A DNA stretch of 64,000 bases. Source: Micromonospora sediminimaris. Its GTDB lineage: Bacteria; Actinomycetota; Actinomycetes; Mycobacteriales; Micromonosporaceae. The notes below the pieces were generated by a model. That model was not told the DNA's origin, ran no database searches, and saw only the letters and a list, made by a program, of their open reading frames with translations. The stretch spans positions 1 to 64,000 of the forward strand of contig FOLJ01000005.1 in NCBI GenBank assembly GCA_900112325.1. The letters run 5' to 3'. Every line of letters starts with the position of its first letter. Within the stretch, counting starts at the first letter, position 1. This document shows, one piece after another, positions 16,075 through 24,288 of the stretch. A program made the translations under genes and the position numbers.

Positions 16075-16712
16075 TCCGTCACCCCCCTCTCCTGCAGAGC
16101 TGTGCGCAGCGCGCGCAGCGCGTAGTAGACCCGCGACTTCGCGGTGCCCAGTGGCAGACCGAGCTCCTCGGCCGCCTCCGGCACCGTCCGGCCCCGGAAG
16201 TACGTCGCCACCAGGATCTCCCGGTGCGACTGACTCAACGTTCGCAGCGCGTCCGCCACCGTCATCGACCGGAGTACCCGGTCGGTGCTGTCGGCCTCGG
16301 CGAACGCGGTCAGGTCCCGGTCGTACGTCTCGGCCGGGCGGGCCTGCTCGCTGCGGTGTTCGTCGATGGCGATCCGTCGCGCCACCGTCACCAGCCACGG
16401 CCGTAGCGACCCCTGTCCCTGCGTGCCCAGCCGATGCGCGTTGCGCCAGGCCCGCAGCAGGGTCTCCTGGACGATGTCCTCGGCGCGCTGCCGGTCACCG
16501 CCGGTCAACCGCATCACGAACATCAGCAGCGGCCCGGCGTGTTCCGCGTAGAGCGTGCGGACCAACTGGTCGGAATGGGCGGCTTCGGTGGTAGAAGCCT
16601 GGTGGCGGCCAGGGGTGGGTCGCGGCGTCACCGGGCTATTCTGGCGAGCCGCCGCACGAGAGTCGACCCCACGGGTGGACGTGGTCGGCCGCGACTGGGA
16701 CCGGGCGGACAT
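16071..16712 (-). CDS. ECF sigma factor, RNA polymerase sigma-70 family
   Basis: The 213-aa group IV sigma factor has region 2 (LYAEHAGPLLMFVMRLTGGDRQRAEDIVQETLLRAWRN, -10 binding) and region 4 (LSQSHREILVATYFRGRTVPEAAEELGLPLGTAKSRVYYALR, -35 binding). It resembles the SigK/SigL-like ECF group paired with single-zinc-finger membrane anti-sigma factors. The frame stays open to 16850; the start at 16712 (MSARSQS) follows GGGTGG and avoids a non-coding-looking leader. The inducing signal is unknown. Confidence 0.9.
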   Translation of the reverse strand: MSARSQSRPTTSTRGVDSRAAARQNSPVTPRPTPGRHQASTTEAAHSDQLVRTLYAEHAGPLLMFVMRLTGGDRQRAEDIVQETLLRAWRNAHRLGTQGQGSLRPWLVTVARRIAIDEHRSEQARPAETYDRDLTAFAEADSTDRVLRSMTVADALRTLSQSHREILVATYFRGRTVPEAAEELGLPLGTAKSRVYYALRALRTALQERGVTE

Positions 16713-16846
16713 CCAGTCCACCCGCACCCGGTCGCCCTGCCAACCGACCGCCAGTGCGTGCATGCAGACCTCCGACGTCCATGGACAGAAAGCCGTCCCC
16801 CCACGGGCATGGCTGCTGACTGGTACGGGAGGCAGCACCGAACGGA

Positions 16847-17704
16847 TCAACGTTCGACGGAAAAAATCCCCGGCGGAGGTGGCGTCGAGTCGACGGCGTC
16901 GGCGTCGTGCACCACCGTGGCGCCTCCGGTGAAGCGATCGAGTTCCGCCTCGACCAGCACCCGGCCGGGAAACCAGTCACCGGCGGCCCGGCGCGTCAGC
17001 GCGGCCACCGGCGGATCCTGACGGCCGGCGAGCAGCACCAGATTGCCGTAGCGCCGCCCTCGCAGCACGGCGGCGTCGGCGACCAGACACGCCCGGGGTA
17101 GCACCGCCCGTACGGTGGCCACCTGCCCCCGGGCGTGGCGCAGCGGCGGCCCGTCGGCGATGTTTGCCAGATACCAGCCCGCCGGGTGCAGCACCCGGGC
17201 CGCCTCGGCCGCGTACTCCACCGAGGTCAGCCGGGCCGGTGTCCGGGCACCCGCGAAGACGTCGGCGACCACCACGTCGTAACTGGCCTCCCGGGACGAG
17301 GCGAGTACCGCCCGCGCGTCACCCACGCGTACCTTCAGGCGCGGATCGGCCCGCCACGGCAACGCCCGCCGCACCAGGTCGACGAGCGCCCCGTCCACTT
17401 CGACCACCCGCTGCGTCGAGCCCGGGCGGGTGGCCGCGACGTACCGGGGCAGGGTCAGCGCACCGCCGCCCAGATGCAGCACCCGCAGCGGGGCACCCGC
17501 CGGTGCCACCAGGTCGATCGCGGCGGCCAGTCGACGGACGTACTCGAACTCCAGGTGCGTGGGATCGGTCAGGTCCACATGCGACTGCGGCGCGCCGTCG
17601 AGCAGCAGCGTCCACGAGCCGGACCGGTCCCGGTCCGGCACCAGCTCGGCGAGCCCCGTGTCGACCGGCTCGATGATCCGGTCGGCGGCGCGACGCCGAC
17701 CCAT
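16847..17704 (-). CDS. Spermidine-synthase-like class I methyltransferase-fold protein
   Basis: The 285-aa protein has the Rossmann core of the spermidine synthase family (LRVLHLGGGALTLPRYVA, 73-90; RVVEVDGALVDLV, 99-111) and a VVVADVFAGARTPARLTSVEY segment at the position of the catalytic aspartate. The full polyamine-binding set is not evident, so a methyltransferase or aminopropyltransferase with another acceptor is possible. Its start overlaps the nurA-like stop codon (TGATG), making it the fifth gene of the repair operon. Confidence 0.85.
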   Translation of the reverse strand: MGRRRAADRIIEPVDTGLAELVPDRDRSGSWTLLLDGAPQSHVDLTDPTHLEFEYVRRLAAAIDLVAPAGAPLRVLHLGGGALTLPRYVAATRPGSTQRVVEVDGALVDLVRRALPWRADPRLKVRVGDARAVLASSREASYDVVVADVFAGARTPARLTSVEYAAEAARVLHPAGWYLANIADGPPLRHARGQVATVRAVLPRACLVADAAVLRGRRYGNLVLLAGRQDPPVAALTRRAAGDWFPGRVLVEAELDRFTGGATVVHDADAVDSTPPPPGIFSVER

Positions 17705-18669
17705 CAGCGGCCGGTCCGGGTGGCGGCGCGGGCGGCGACGGTCAGCGCGCGGTGCAGCAGGCGCGCGTCGCCCAGCCGGGAGCGCAGCAGCCGCTCCAAT
17801 CCGGCGATCGGCACGAGGTTCTGCGGGGCCCGGGGATCCTTGTACGGGCTGGACGCGAACCGGGGCAGGGTGACCGCCGACAGGTCGGCCAACCGCACCG
17901 CCTCGGCGGTCTCCAGGTCGGCGGAGCATTCCAGCCGGACGATTCCCGCCCACGGCGCGCCCGCAGCCACCGGCAGCCGCAGATACCACGACCAGCCGCC
18001 CCAGGCGGTGCCGAGCCGGAACACCGGCGAGCGGTGGCCCGGTGGCAGACCGGTGACCACGGCGGTGAGCCGGGCGTCGAGATACTGGCTGTGCTGGGTC
18101 TTGATGTAGCCGAGGGTGCGCGGCAGCTGCCGCCGGTTACGCAACGGCCCGTCGACCACCAGCAGGTCGTCGTCGGTCCGCGCGGCGGCCGAGACCTGCA
18201 CCTCAAGCGCAGTCAACGGCCCCTGCACCGCCGCCGGCAGCTTGGCCAGCTCACCGCTGCCGCTGACCCGGTGCACCGGGTAGCGGACGTTGCCGGCCAC
18301 CACGTCGGTCGCCGACGGGCTGGCGGTGAACAGGCCACGCTCCACCGTGGCGCCGGCCAGTTGCGCGGCACCGCGATCCAGGTCGCACCGCACCACCCCG
18401 GCCGCGTACGAGGCGGCCAGCCCGGGAAACGAACCGCCGTCCTCCTCGGCCGTCCAGATGCTGGCGTCGATCCGGCGTACCCCGTCGACAAGCAGCACCA
18501 CGTCCGGTGCCCGGACCTCCGGACGGGGGCCGATCGCCCGCCAGTCCACCACCGGCAGCTCGTGCTCCGCCTCGACCTGGGCGCTGCTCGGCGCGGCCGG
18601 ACCGGCCGGCGCGGCCTCGAACGACGCCCCGTAGCCCGGATCCCAGGCATCGACGAAGAAGCGGTTCAC
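17704..18669 (-). CDS. NurA-like nuclease (DNA double-strand break end processing)
   Basis: NurA is a 5'-3' nuclease with an RNase H-like core that acts with the HerA translocase. In this 321-aa protein, Asp62 in VVLLVDGVRR and Asp173 with Lys190 in VVDGPLRNRRQLPRTLGYIKT match the two conserved NurA motifs. The C-terminal PRFASSPYKDPRAPQNLVPIAGLERLLRSRLGD resembles the NurA end. The assignment is from motif pattern and operon context, since NurA proteins are very divergent. The GTG start at 18669 lies 7 nt after the sbcC stop codon. Coupled genes: sbcC before, a spermidine-synthase-like gene after. Confidence 0.8.
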   Translation of the reverse strand: MNRFFVDAWDPGYGASFEAAPAGPAAPSSAQVEAEHELPVVDWRAIGPRPEVRAPDVVLLVDGVRRIDASIWTAEEDGGSFPGLAASYAAGVVRCDLDRGAAQLAGATVERGLFTASPSATDVVAGNVRYPVHRVSGSGELAKLPAAVQGPLTALEVQVSAAARTDDDLLVVDGPLRNRRQLPRTLGYIKTQHSQYLDARLTAVVTGLPPGHRSPVFRLGTAWGGWSWYLRLPVAAGAPWAGIVRLECSADLETAEAVRLADLSAVTLPRFASSPYKDPRAPQNLVPIAGLERLLRSRLGDARLLHRALTVAARAATRTGR

Positions 18670-18676
18670 GTCCGCA

Positions 18677-21151
18677 TCACCGGCCGGTCCGTTCCACCCG
18701 GGCCGAGCGGGCATCCTTGTGCACCTCGAAGCGGACCGGGATGCGCTCGGCCAGCGCCGGCACGTGGGTGACCACGCCGACCATCCGGTCGCCCCGGGCG
18801 GCGAGGTTCTCCAAAGTGGCGGCGACCGTGTCGAGGGTGGCCGCGTCGAGGGTGCCGAAACCCTCGTCCAACACGATCGACTCCAGGCTGGCCGCGGTGG
18901 TGGACATCCCGGCCAGCTGCTCGGACAACGCCAACGCCAGCGCCAGCGACGCCTGGAACGTCTCACCGCCGGAGAGTGTCCGCACCCCCCGACGCAGCCC
19001 GGCGTCGTGGTGGTCGACCACGAAGAACTCGCCCTTGTCGTGGACCAGGTCGTACTGACCGCCGGAGAGTTCCCGCAGGATCCCCGACGCACCGTCGACA
19101 AGCAGATCCAGCGCCTCGGCCAGCAACCACCGCTCGAAGTTGTTCGCCCGCAGGTGCCCCGCCAACGCCCGAGCCACCTGCGCCTCGCGTTCGTGCCCGG
19201 CCCGCTGCTCCCGCAGCGCCCCGGCCTGCTCGCGCCGCTCGGTCAGCCGGCGCAGCTCGGCCTCGGCCCGCTCCACCGCGACGGTGGCGGCGCGCACCGG
19301 GTCGTCCGGGGCGGGCAGCCCGGCGTGAGCGAAGATGCCGGCGATGCGGTCCGCCGCCGCGCCGGCCGCCGTCTCCGCCTCGACCACGGCCGTGGCCAGC
19401 CCGTCCCGCTCCGACCGGCGGTGCTGCGCCTGGTCCCGCGCCCACTCGGCCAACGTCGCCCAGGCACCGGCGACATCGTCACGGTCGGTGGCCGGCGGCC
19501 CGAACCGGGCCACCGCGTCGCGGGCGCCGTCGAAGCTGCGCCACGCCGTCCGCAGCCGATCCTGCGCCGCCTCCACCGCCGCCCGAGCCTGCCGGGCGGC
19601 GTCACGGCCGGCACGGACCGCCGTGGTCGCCTCGTCCAGCCCCTGCCGCAGCCGGGCCAGCTCCGTCAACCGCGCCCGCAGCGCCTCGGCGGTCGCCGCC
19701 CCGGCCAGCCGTTCATCCAGCTCGGCGAGTCGGGCCCGCAGCCCGTCATGTTCGGTACGGGCGCGCAGCAACACCCGCTCCAGGTCACGCGCGGCAGCGT
19801 CCCGCTCGGCGACGACCTTCCTGGCCGCCTCGCTCGCCGCCCGGGCCGCCTTGCCGGCCGCCACCGCCCGCGCCACCGCCGAACCGGTCGGAATCGCCGG
19901 CACCCGGGCCACCGTCTGCTCGCAGACCGGGCAGGCGTCGCCGTCGGTCAGGTGGGCCCGCAACGCCGTCGCCTGGTCGGCGGTCTTCGCCTCCTCGTGC
20001 GCCTGGAACGCCGCCGCCAGTTCCGCCTCGGCACGCTCCGCCGCCGCCTGCGCCCCGGTGAGGGCCCGCACCGCCGCGTCGTGCTCGCCGCCGGCCGCCT
20101 CCATCCCGGCCCGCACCTGCTCCGCCTGAGTGGACAACTGCTCCCGGTCGGCGTACGCCCGCAGCAGCATCCGCAGGGCGCTCTCGTCGCCGGCGGCGGT
20201 CAACTCGCCGCGCAGCTTCTCCTCGCGCTCCTCGGCCAGCGACACCGCGGTCGCCGCCGCGTCGGATTCGGCCCGGGCGGCGGTCACCGCCCGGGCCACC
20301 TCGGCCACCCCGTCCGGCGCTCGAACCTCGTCCAACGCGGCCAGTTCGGCGTCGAGCGTGGCCAGCGCCGCGTTGGCCTCCCGCACCGTCGTGCGTGCCG
20401 CTTCCAGTTCCGGTACGGCGGCGGTCACCGAACCGGCCAGCTCCCGCATCCGGTCGACCTGACCGGTGGCCAGTTCCAGCGCGTCGTCGTCGACGTCGGC
20501 CAGCCCGGCTAGCAGCTGATCGACCGCCTCCAGCTTCGCCTCCGCCTGCCCGGCCCGGGTGGTGGCCCGCTGCTGCACCTGCTCGTACACGCCGAGACCG
20601 AGCAGGTTGACCAGGATCTGCTGCCGGGTGGCCGGGCGGGCGTGCAGGAAGTCGGCGAATTGGCCCTGCGGCAGCACCACGCAGCTGGTGAACTGCTCGT
20701 ACGGCAGGCCGACAGCGGCCAGCACGGCGGCGTCCATCTCCGCTGGGGTGCCGGCCACCACCTCGCCCAGATCCTCCGGGCTGAGCCCGGTGTCCAGCTT
20801 CGTGACGTCGAATCCGTCAGGCATCAGCTGCAACCCGGCACCGGCGGTCTTGACGTTGCCCCGGCTGTCCCGGCGCACCACCCGGGTGGCGACGTAGCGG
20901 GCCCCACCGGACTCGAAGACCAGCCGGACCCGCGCCTCGGTGGCCGACGGAGCGAGCGCGTTGCCCAGCCCTCGGGTGCCGCCCCACCGGGGCACCGTGC
21001 CGTAGAGCGCGAAACAGATCGCGTCAAGCACCGTGGACTTGCCCGAACCGGTCGGCCCGACCAGGGCGAAGAAGTCGGCGTCGGTGAAGTCGATTGTGGT
21101 CTCGTCGCGGAAGACGGTGAAACCCGCCAGGTCCAGTCGCATCGGCCGCAT
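18677..21151 (-). CDS. sbcC: SbcC/Rad50-type SMC ATPase
   Basis: The 824-aa DNA repair ATPase forms the SbcCD (Mre11-Rad50) complex that trims DNA ends and hairpins. It has Walker A (VGPTGSGKST, 31-40), Gln in PQGQF (161-165), two long coiled coils, a zinc hook CPVC (407-410) at the middle, and C-terminal LSGGETFQASLALAL and ESIVLDEGFGTLDAAT (signature, Walker B, D-loop). It starts at 21151, sharing one base with the sbcD stop codon (TGATG). It is shorter than E. coli SbcC (about 1050 aa) because the coiled coils are shorter. Confidence 0.96.
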   Translation of the reverse strand: MRPMRLDLAGFTVFRDETTIDFTDADFFALVGPTGSGKSTVLDAICFALYGTVPRWGGTRGLGNALAPSATEARVRLVFESGGARYVATRVVRRDSRGNVKTAGAGLQLMPDGFDVTKLDTGLSPEDLGEVVAGTPAEMDAAVLAAVGLPYEQFTSCVVLPQGQFADFLHARPATRQQILVNLLGLGVYEQVQQRATTRAGQAEAKLEAVDQLLAGLADVDDDALELATGQVDRMRELAGSVTAAVPELEAARTTVREANAALATLDAELAALDEVRAPDGVAEVARAVTAARAESDAAATAVSLAEEREEKLRGELTAAGDESALRMLLRAYADREQLSTQAEQVRAGMEAAGGEHDAAVRALTGAQAAAERAEAELAAAFQAHEEAKTADQATALRAHLTDGDACPVCEQTVARVPAIPTGSAVARAVAAGKAARAASEAARKVVAERDAAARDLERVLLRARTEHDGLRARLAELDERLAGAATAEALRARLTELARLRQGLDEATTAVRAGRDAARQARAAVEAAQDRLRTAWRSFDGARDAVARFGPPATDRDDVAGAWATLAEWARDQAQHRRSERDGLATAVVEAETAAGAAADRIAGIFAHAGLPAPDDPVRAATVAVERAEAELRRLTERREQAGALREQRAGHEREAQVARALAGHLRANNFERWLLAEALDLLVDGASGILRELSGGQYDLVHDKGEFFVVDHHDAGLRRGVRTLSGGETFQASLALALALSEQLAGMSTTAASLESIVLDEGFGTLDAATLDTVAATLENLAARGDRMVGVVTHVPALAERIPVRFEVHKDARSARVERTGR

Positions 21152-22299
21152 CAGTGATCGACCTCCTCGAGCAGCTCGTCGAAGAGTTCCCGGACGCCCT
21201 CGTCGGCATGCCCCCGGCTGTCCAGGTAGTCGGCGAACAACTGCCGGGGCGAGCGGCCGGACCGTTGGGCCACCCGGGTGCCGGTGCCGGGCGCCGGCAC
21301 CAGCTCCGGGTCGATCCGGATCTCCAGGGCCCGGGGAAGCAACTGCTGCACCTCCTCGCGCAGGCCGGCGCGGGGCTGCTCGCGCACGTACACCCGCAGC
21401 CAACCCTCCGGCGCAGTGATCTCGGCGAGTTGGGCGAGGGTGCCGCGTACGGTGCGCAGCGCGGTGGCCGCGGTCACCGGTTCCTCCCGGATCCGCGCCG
21501 CCGTGGTCGCGGTGACCTCGACCAGGGTCACCGCAGGGACGTTCTCCTGCTCGCCGAAGTCGACCGCGAGCGGGGCACCGCTGTAGCGGATCGGGCACGG
21601 CCCCTGCACCCGCTGGGCGCGGTGCAGGTGCCCGAGCGCCACGTAGTGCGCGGTGCCGGGAAAGACCGAGGCGGGCACCGCGTAACCCATGATGGTGTGC
21701 GCGTCCCGCTCGCCGCCGCCGGTGGCCGCGCCGACCACGGTGAGGTGGGCGGTGACCAGGTGCACCCGGTCCGGCTCGTCGAAACCCTCGGTCAGCCGGG
21801 CCAGGATGCGGCCCAGATGGTCGGCGTACGTCTGGGTGGTCTCGGCGGCGGTCAGCTCGTACATCTCCACCGCGCGAACCGCGTACCGCTGGGACAGGAA
21901 CGGCAGGGCGGCCAGCCGCCAGCGTTCCCCGCCGGCGGTGGTGCCGTCGATGACGTGTTCGGCCGGATCCTCCCGTACGCCGCCGCGCAGGGTGATGCCG
22001 GCGGCCTCGGCCCACGGGCGCAGCGCGTCCAGGGCCGGACCGTTGTCGTGGTTGCCGCCGATCGCCACCACGTCCGCGCCGGTGCGGCGCAGCGCGGTCA
22101 ACGCCCGGGTGACCAGACGGGTCGCCTCCGGGGTCGGTGCCGCCGTGTCGTAGAGGTCACCGGCGATGACGACCAGGTCGGGCTGCTCCCGGCGGGCGAT
22201 CTCGACGACCCCGGCCAGCACCTGCTTGTGCTCCTCGGCCCGCGACTGCCCCTTGAGGACCTTGCCCACGTGCCAGTCGGAGGTGTGCAGGATCTTCAT
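21151..22299 (-). CDS. sbcD: SbcD/Mre11-type nuclease
   Basis: This metallophosphoesterase is the nuclease subunit of SbcCD. The 382-aa protein carries Asp8/His10 (HTSDWHVGK), Asp48 (IAGDLYDT), Asn83/His84 (GGNHDN), VTAHLTVVG and ALGHLHRAQ, the five phosphodiesterase motifs. The C-terminal part has the capping domain and a Rad50-binding tail (ELFDELLEEVD). The start at 22299 follows AGAGG and lies 16 nt after the herA-like stop codon. Confidence 0.96.
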   Translation of the reverse strand: MKILHTSDWHVGKVLKGQSRAEEHKQVLAGVVEIARREQPDLVVIAGDLYDTAAPTPEATRLVTRALTALRRTGADVVAIGGNHDNGPALDALRPWAEAAGITLRGGVREDPAEHVIDGTTAGGERWRLAALPFLSQRYAVRAVEMYELTAAETTQTYADHLGRILARLTEGFDEPDRVHLVTAHLTVVGAATGGGERDAHTIMGYAVPASVFPGTAHYVALGHLHRAQRVQGPCPIRYSGAPLAVDFGEQENVPAVTLVEVTATTAARIREEPVTAATALRTVRGTLAQLAEITAPEGWLRVYVREQPRAGLREEVQQLLPRALEIRIDPELVPAPGTGTRVAQRSGRSPRQLFADYLDSRGHADEGVRELFDELLEEVDH

Positions 22300-22315
22300 T
22301 GACCAAGCCTCTGCG

Positions 22316-24067
22316 CTAGAACGGGATGTCGTCGTCGGCGCCGCCGCCGGAGCCGACGACCGCGAACGGATCGGCGGACTGGGTGATCGACCGCAGGGTC
22401 TGTGACGGCGCGGCCCCCGCCTCGGAGACCCGGGTCGCCCAGGCGGGGAACGGGAACTCCAGACAGAGCGGCACCGGGATGTCCGGCTGGTTGACGAACA
22501 TCGTGCCCGGCTTGGCCAGCAGCGCGCGTTGCCGCTGGGCGGGCGGGAGGAAACCGTACTCAGGGCGGGACGCCTCGGCCGGATCGAGCCGGCCCACCAC
22601 CCGGATGGCCGAGTTGGTGACGATGCGTCGTTCCACCTCACTTGCGGTCTGCTGCGCGCCGATCAGGATCACCCCGAGCGAACGGCCCCGCTCGGCGATG
22701 TCGAGCAGCACCTCCTTGATCGGGGAGGATCCCTCCCGGGGGGCGTACTTGTTCAGCTCGTCGAGCACCACGAACAGCAGCGGCTTGGCGGTGCCGGCCT
22801 TCTCCTTGCGCTCGAACTCGCTCTTGAGCGTCACACCGACCACGAAACGTTGCGCCCGGTCCGGCAAATTGTGCAGGTCCACCACGGTGACCTGGGCACT
22901 CTCGGCGGTGTTGATGCTGTGCGGGCGGCGGGTGGCCAGGTCGCCCCGGATCAGCCGGGACAGGTCCTTCTTGCTGCCGATCAACCGGCGGGCGAACGCG
23001 TTCACCGTGCCCAGCCCCACCGCGCTGCCCGCCCAGTCGCCGCGGGTCTCGTCGTCGCTGAGCTGCTCGACGATGTGGTCGACAAGGTCGCCGTAGCTGC
23101 CCAGGCGGACGCCGTCGATGCTGACCCCACCGTCGGCGGGCTGGGCGTAGCGGGCCAGGTGGGCGGCGACGGAGTGGACCACCATCGTGTACTGCTGCCG
23201 TTCGTCGTCGGCGTCGGCGAAGACGTACGGCAGCAGACGGTCGGCGCAGAACTCGGTGAGCGTCCAGTAGAAGCTGTCCACGCCGGTGAGCCGACTGCTC
23301 ACGTCCGGCGTGCCCGAGGAGTCACCGACCCGGGGCGGGGCGTAGACCCGTACGTCGGGGAAGGCGTCCGCGGCCAGGCCGAGCCGGGCGTACGCGGCCC
23401 GGGTCGGATCGTCGAGCCGGGCGTTCGGATGGTCGAGGAAGAGCAGGTCCTCGCCCTTCACATTGAAGATCAGGGCCTTGGCGTTCACCGCGTCGCCGCC
23501 GAGCTGGCCGCTGCGGAACACCGAGTAGAGAAGAAAGGTGGCGAAGCTGGTCTTGGTGGCCACCCCGGAGATGCCGGAGATCGACACGTGCGCGCCCCGG
23601 CTGCCGTCGAGGAAGTCGGCGTTCAGATAGACAGGCACCCCGTCCCGGCCGGTGCCCATCGGGATCCGCCGTTCCATCCGGTCGAAGTGCAGCGCCCGGG
23701 CCCTTGCGTCGCCCTCCGCCCGGTGCACCACGGCACCCGGCTGCGGCGGCACGTAGAACTCCGGGTCGACCCGGGTGGTGGTGATCTCGGCGGCCTCCTG
23801 CACCATCGCCGGCAGCGTGCCGTCGGCGATGGCGAAGACGTCGGAGTCGAACTGCGCGCCCTCGTGCCGCGCCCGGACCTGGGTGACCACCCCGGCGATG
23901 GTCACCGGCTCCCGGTCGGGCAGCTCCCGCCGGGTCACCACCACGTCGTCGAGCTGGAGATAGCTGCCCGGGGCGACCGCCGTCCAGAACTGCAGGGGAG
24001 TGGCGTCGGCGGTGCCCAGCACCCGGCCCACCCCCTCGCCCGGGCCGTCGAACCCCTGGTCGGTCAT
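22316..24067 (-). CDS. HerA-like hexameric DNA translocase ATPase (DUF87-type)
   Basis: HerA-FtsK superfamily proteins form hexameric rings that pump DNA and partner NurA. The 583-aa protein has an N-terminal beta-barrel (about 35-110), an ATPase core with nucleotide-binding loop ISGISGVATKTS (163-174), Walker B LLFVVLDE (430-437), the sensor-like LIGAQQTASEVERRI and an arginine-finger-like RVVGRLDP. The P-loop is unusual: Thr replaces the second Gly of the classical GxxxxGK. It is the first gene of the operon; its ribosome site is GCGGAG 7 nt before ATG. It could instead be a relative of defence HerA proteins, but SbcCD and NurA-like partners favour repair. Confidence 0.88.
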   Translation of the reverse strand: MTDQGFDGPGEGVGRVLGTADATPLQFWTAVAPGSYLQLDDVVVTRRELPDREPVTIAGVVTQVRARHEGAQFDSDVFAIADGTLPAMVQEAAEITTTRVDPEFYVPPQPGAVVHRAEGDARARALHFDRMERRIPMGTGRDGVPVYLNADFLDGSRGAHVSISGISGVATKTSFATFLLYSVFRSGQLGGDAVNAKALIFNVKGEDLLFLDHPNARLDDPTRAAYARLGLAADAFPDVRVYAPPRVGDSSGTPDVSSRLTGVDSFYWTLTEFCADRLLPYVFADADDERQQYTMVVHSVAAHLARYAQPADGGVSIDGVRLGSYGDLVDHIVEQLSDDETRGDWAGSAVGLGTVNAFARRLIGSKKDLSRLIRGDLATRRPHSINTAESAQVTVVDLHNLPDRAQRFVVGVTLKSEFERKEKAGTAKPLLFVVLDELNKYAPREGSSPIKEVLLDIAERGRSLGVILIGAQQTASEVERRIVTNSAIRVVGRLDPAEASRPEYGFLPPAQRQRALLAKPGTMFVNQPDIPVPLCLEFPFPAWATRVSEAGAAPSQTLRSITQSADPFAVVGSGGGADDDIPF

Positions 24068-24232
24068 CAAGCAACTCCGCTCGGCTGGTCGTCGCGGTCG
24101 GCACACACGCCCTGCATCCTGCCGGAGGAGTACGACAGGCCGCCACGCGACGCGGCGCAGGCCACGTAACGACCTCGCGCCGAACGCGCACGGCGATCGG
24201 TTCCTGACGGCGGGTGTCCGGGCCTCGTTGCG

Positions 24233-24264
24233 CCAAGCCGCCAAGCCGCCAAGCCGCCATGCCG
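24233..24264. repeat. 8-bp tandem repeat upstream of the HerA operon
   Basis: CCAAGCCG is repeated three times perfectly with a fourth copy CCATGCCG. It lies in the 221-bp gap between the herA-like start (24067) and the membrane protein stop (24289), in the likely promoter/leader region. Confidence 0.7.
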
Positions 24265-24288
24265 CGAGGTCGCGGAGCCGCCGCGCCG

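Noticed and set aside
22316..24067. HerA-like gene as part of an anti-phage system (Sir2-HerA or DUF4297-HerA)
   Set aside because: No Sir2 or DUF4297 gene is adjacent, and the coupled neighbours are SbcD, SbcC and a NurA-like nuclease, which fit DNA repair better.
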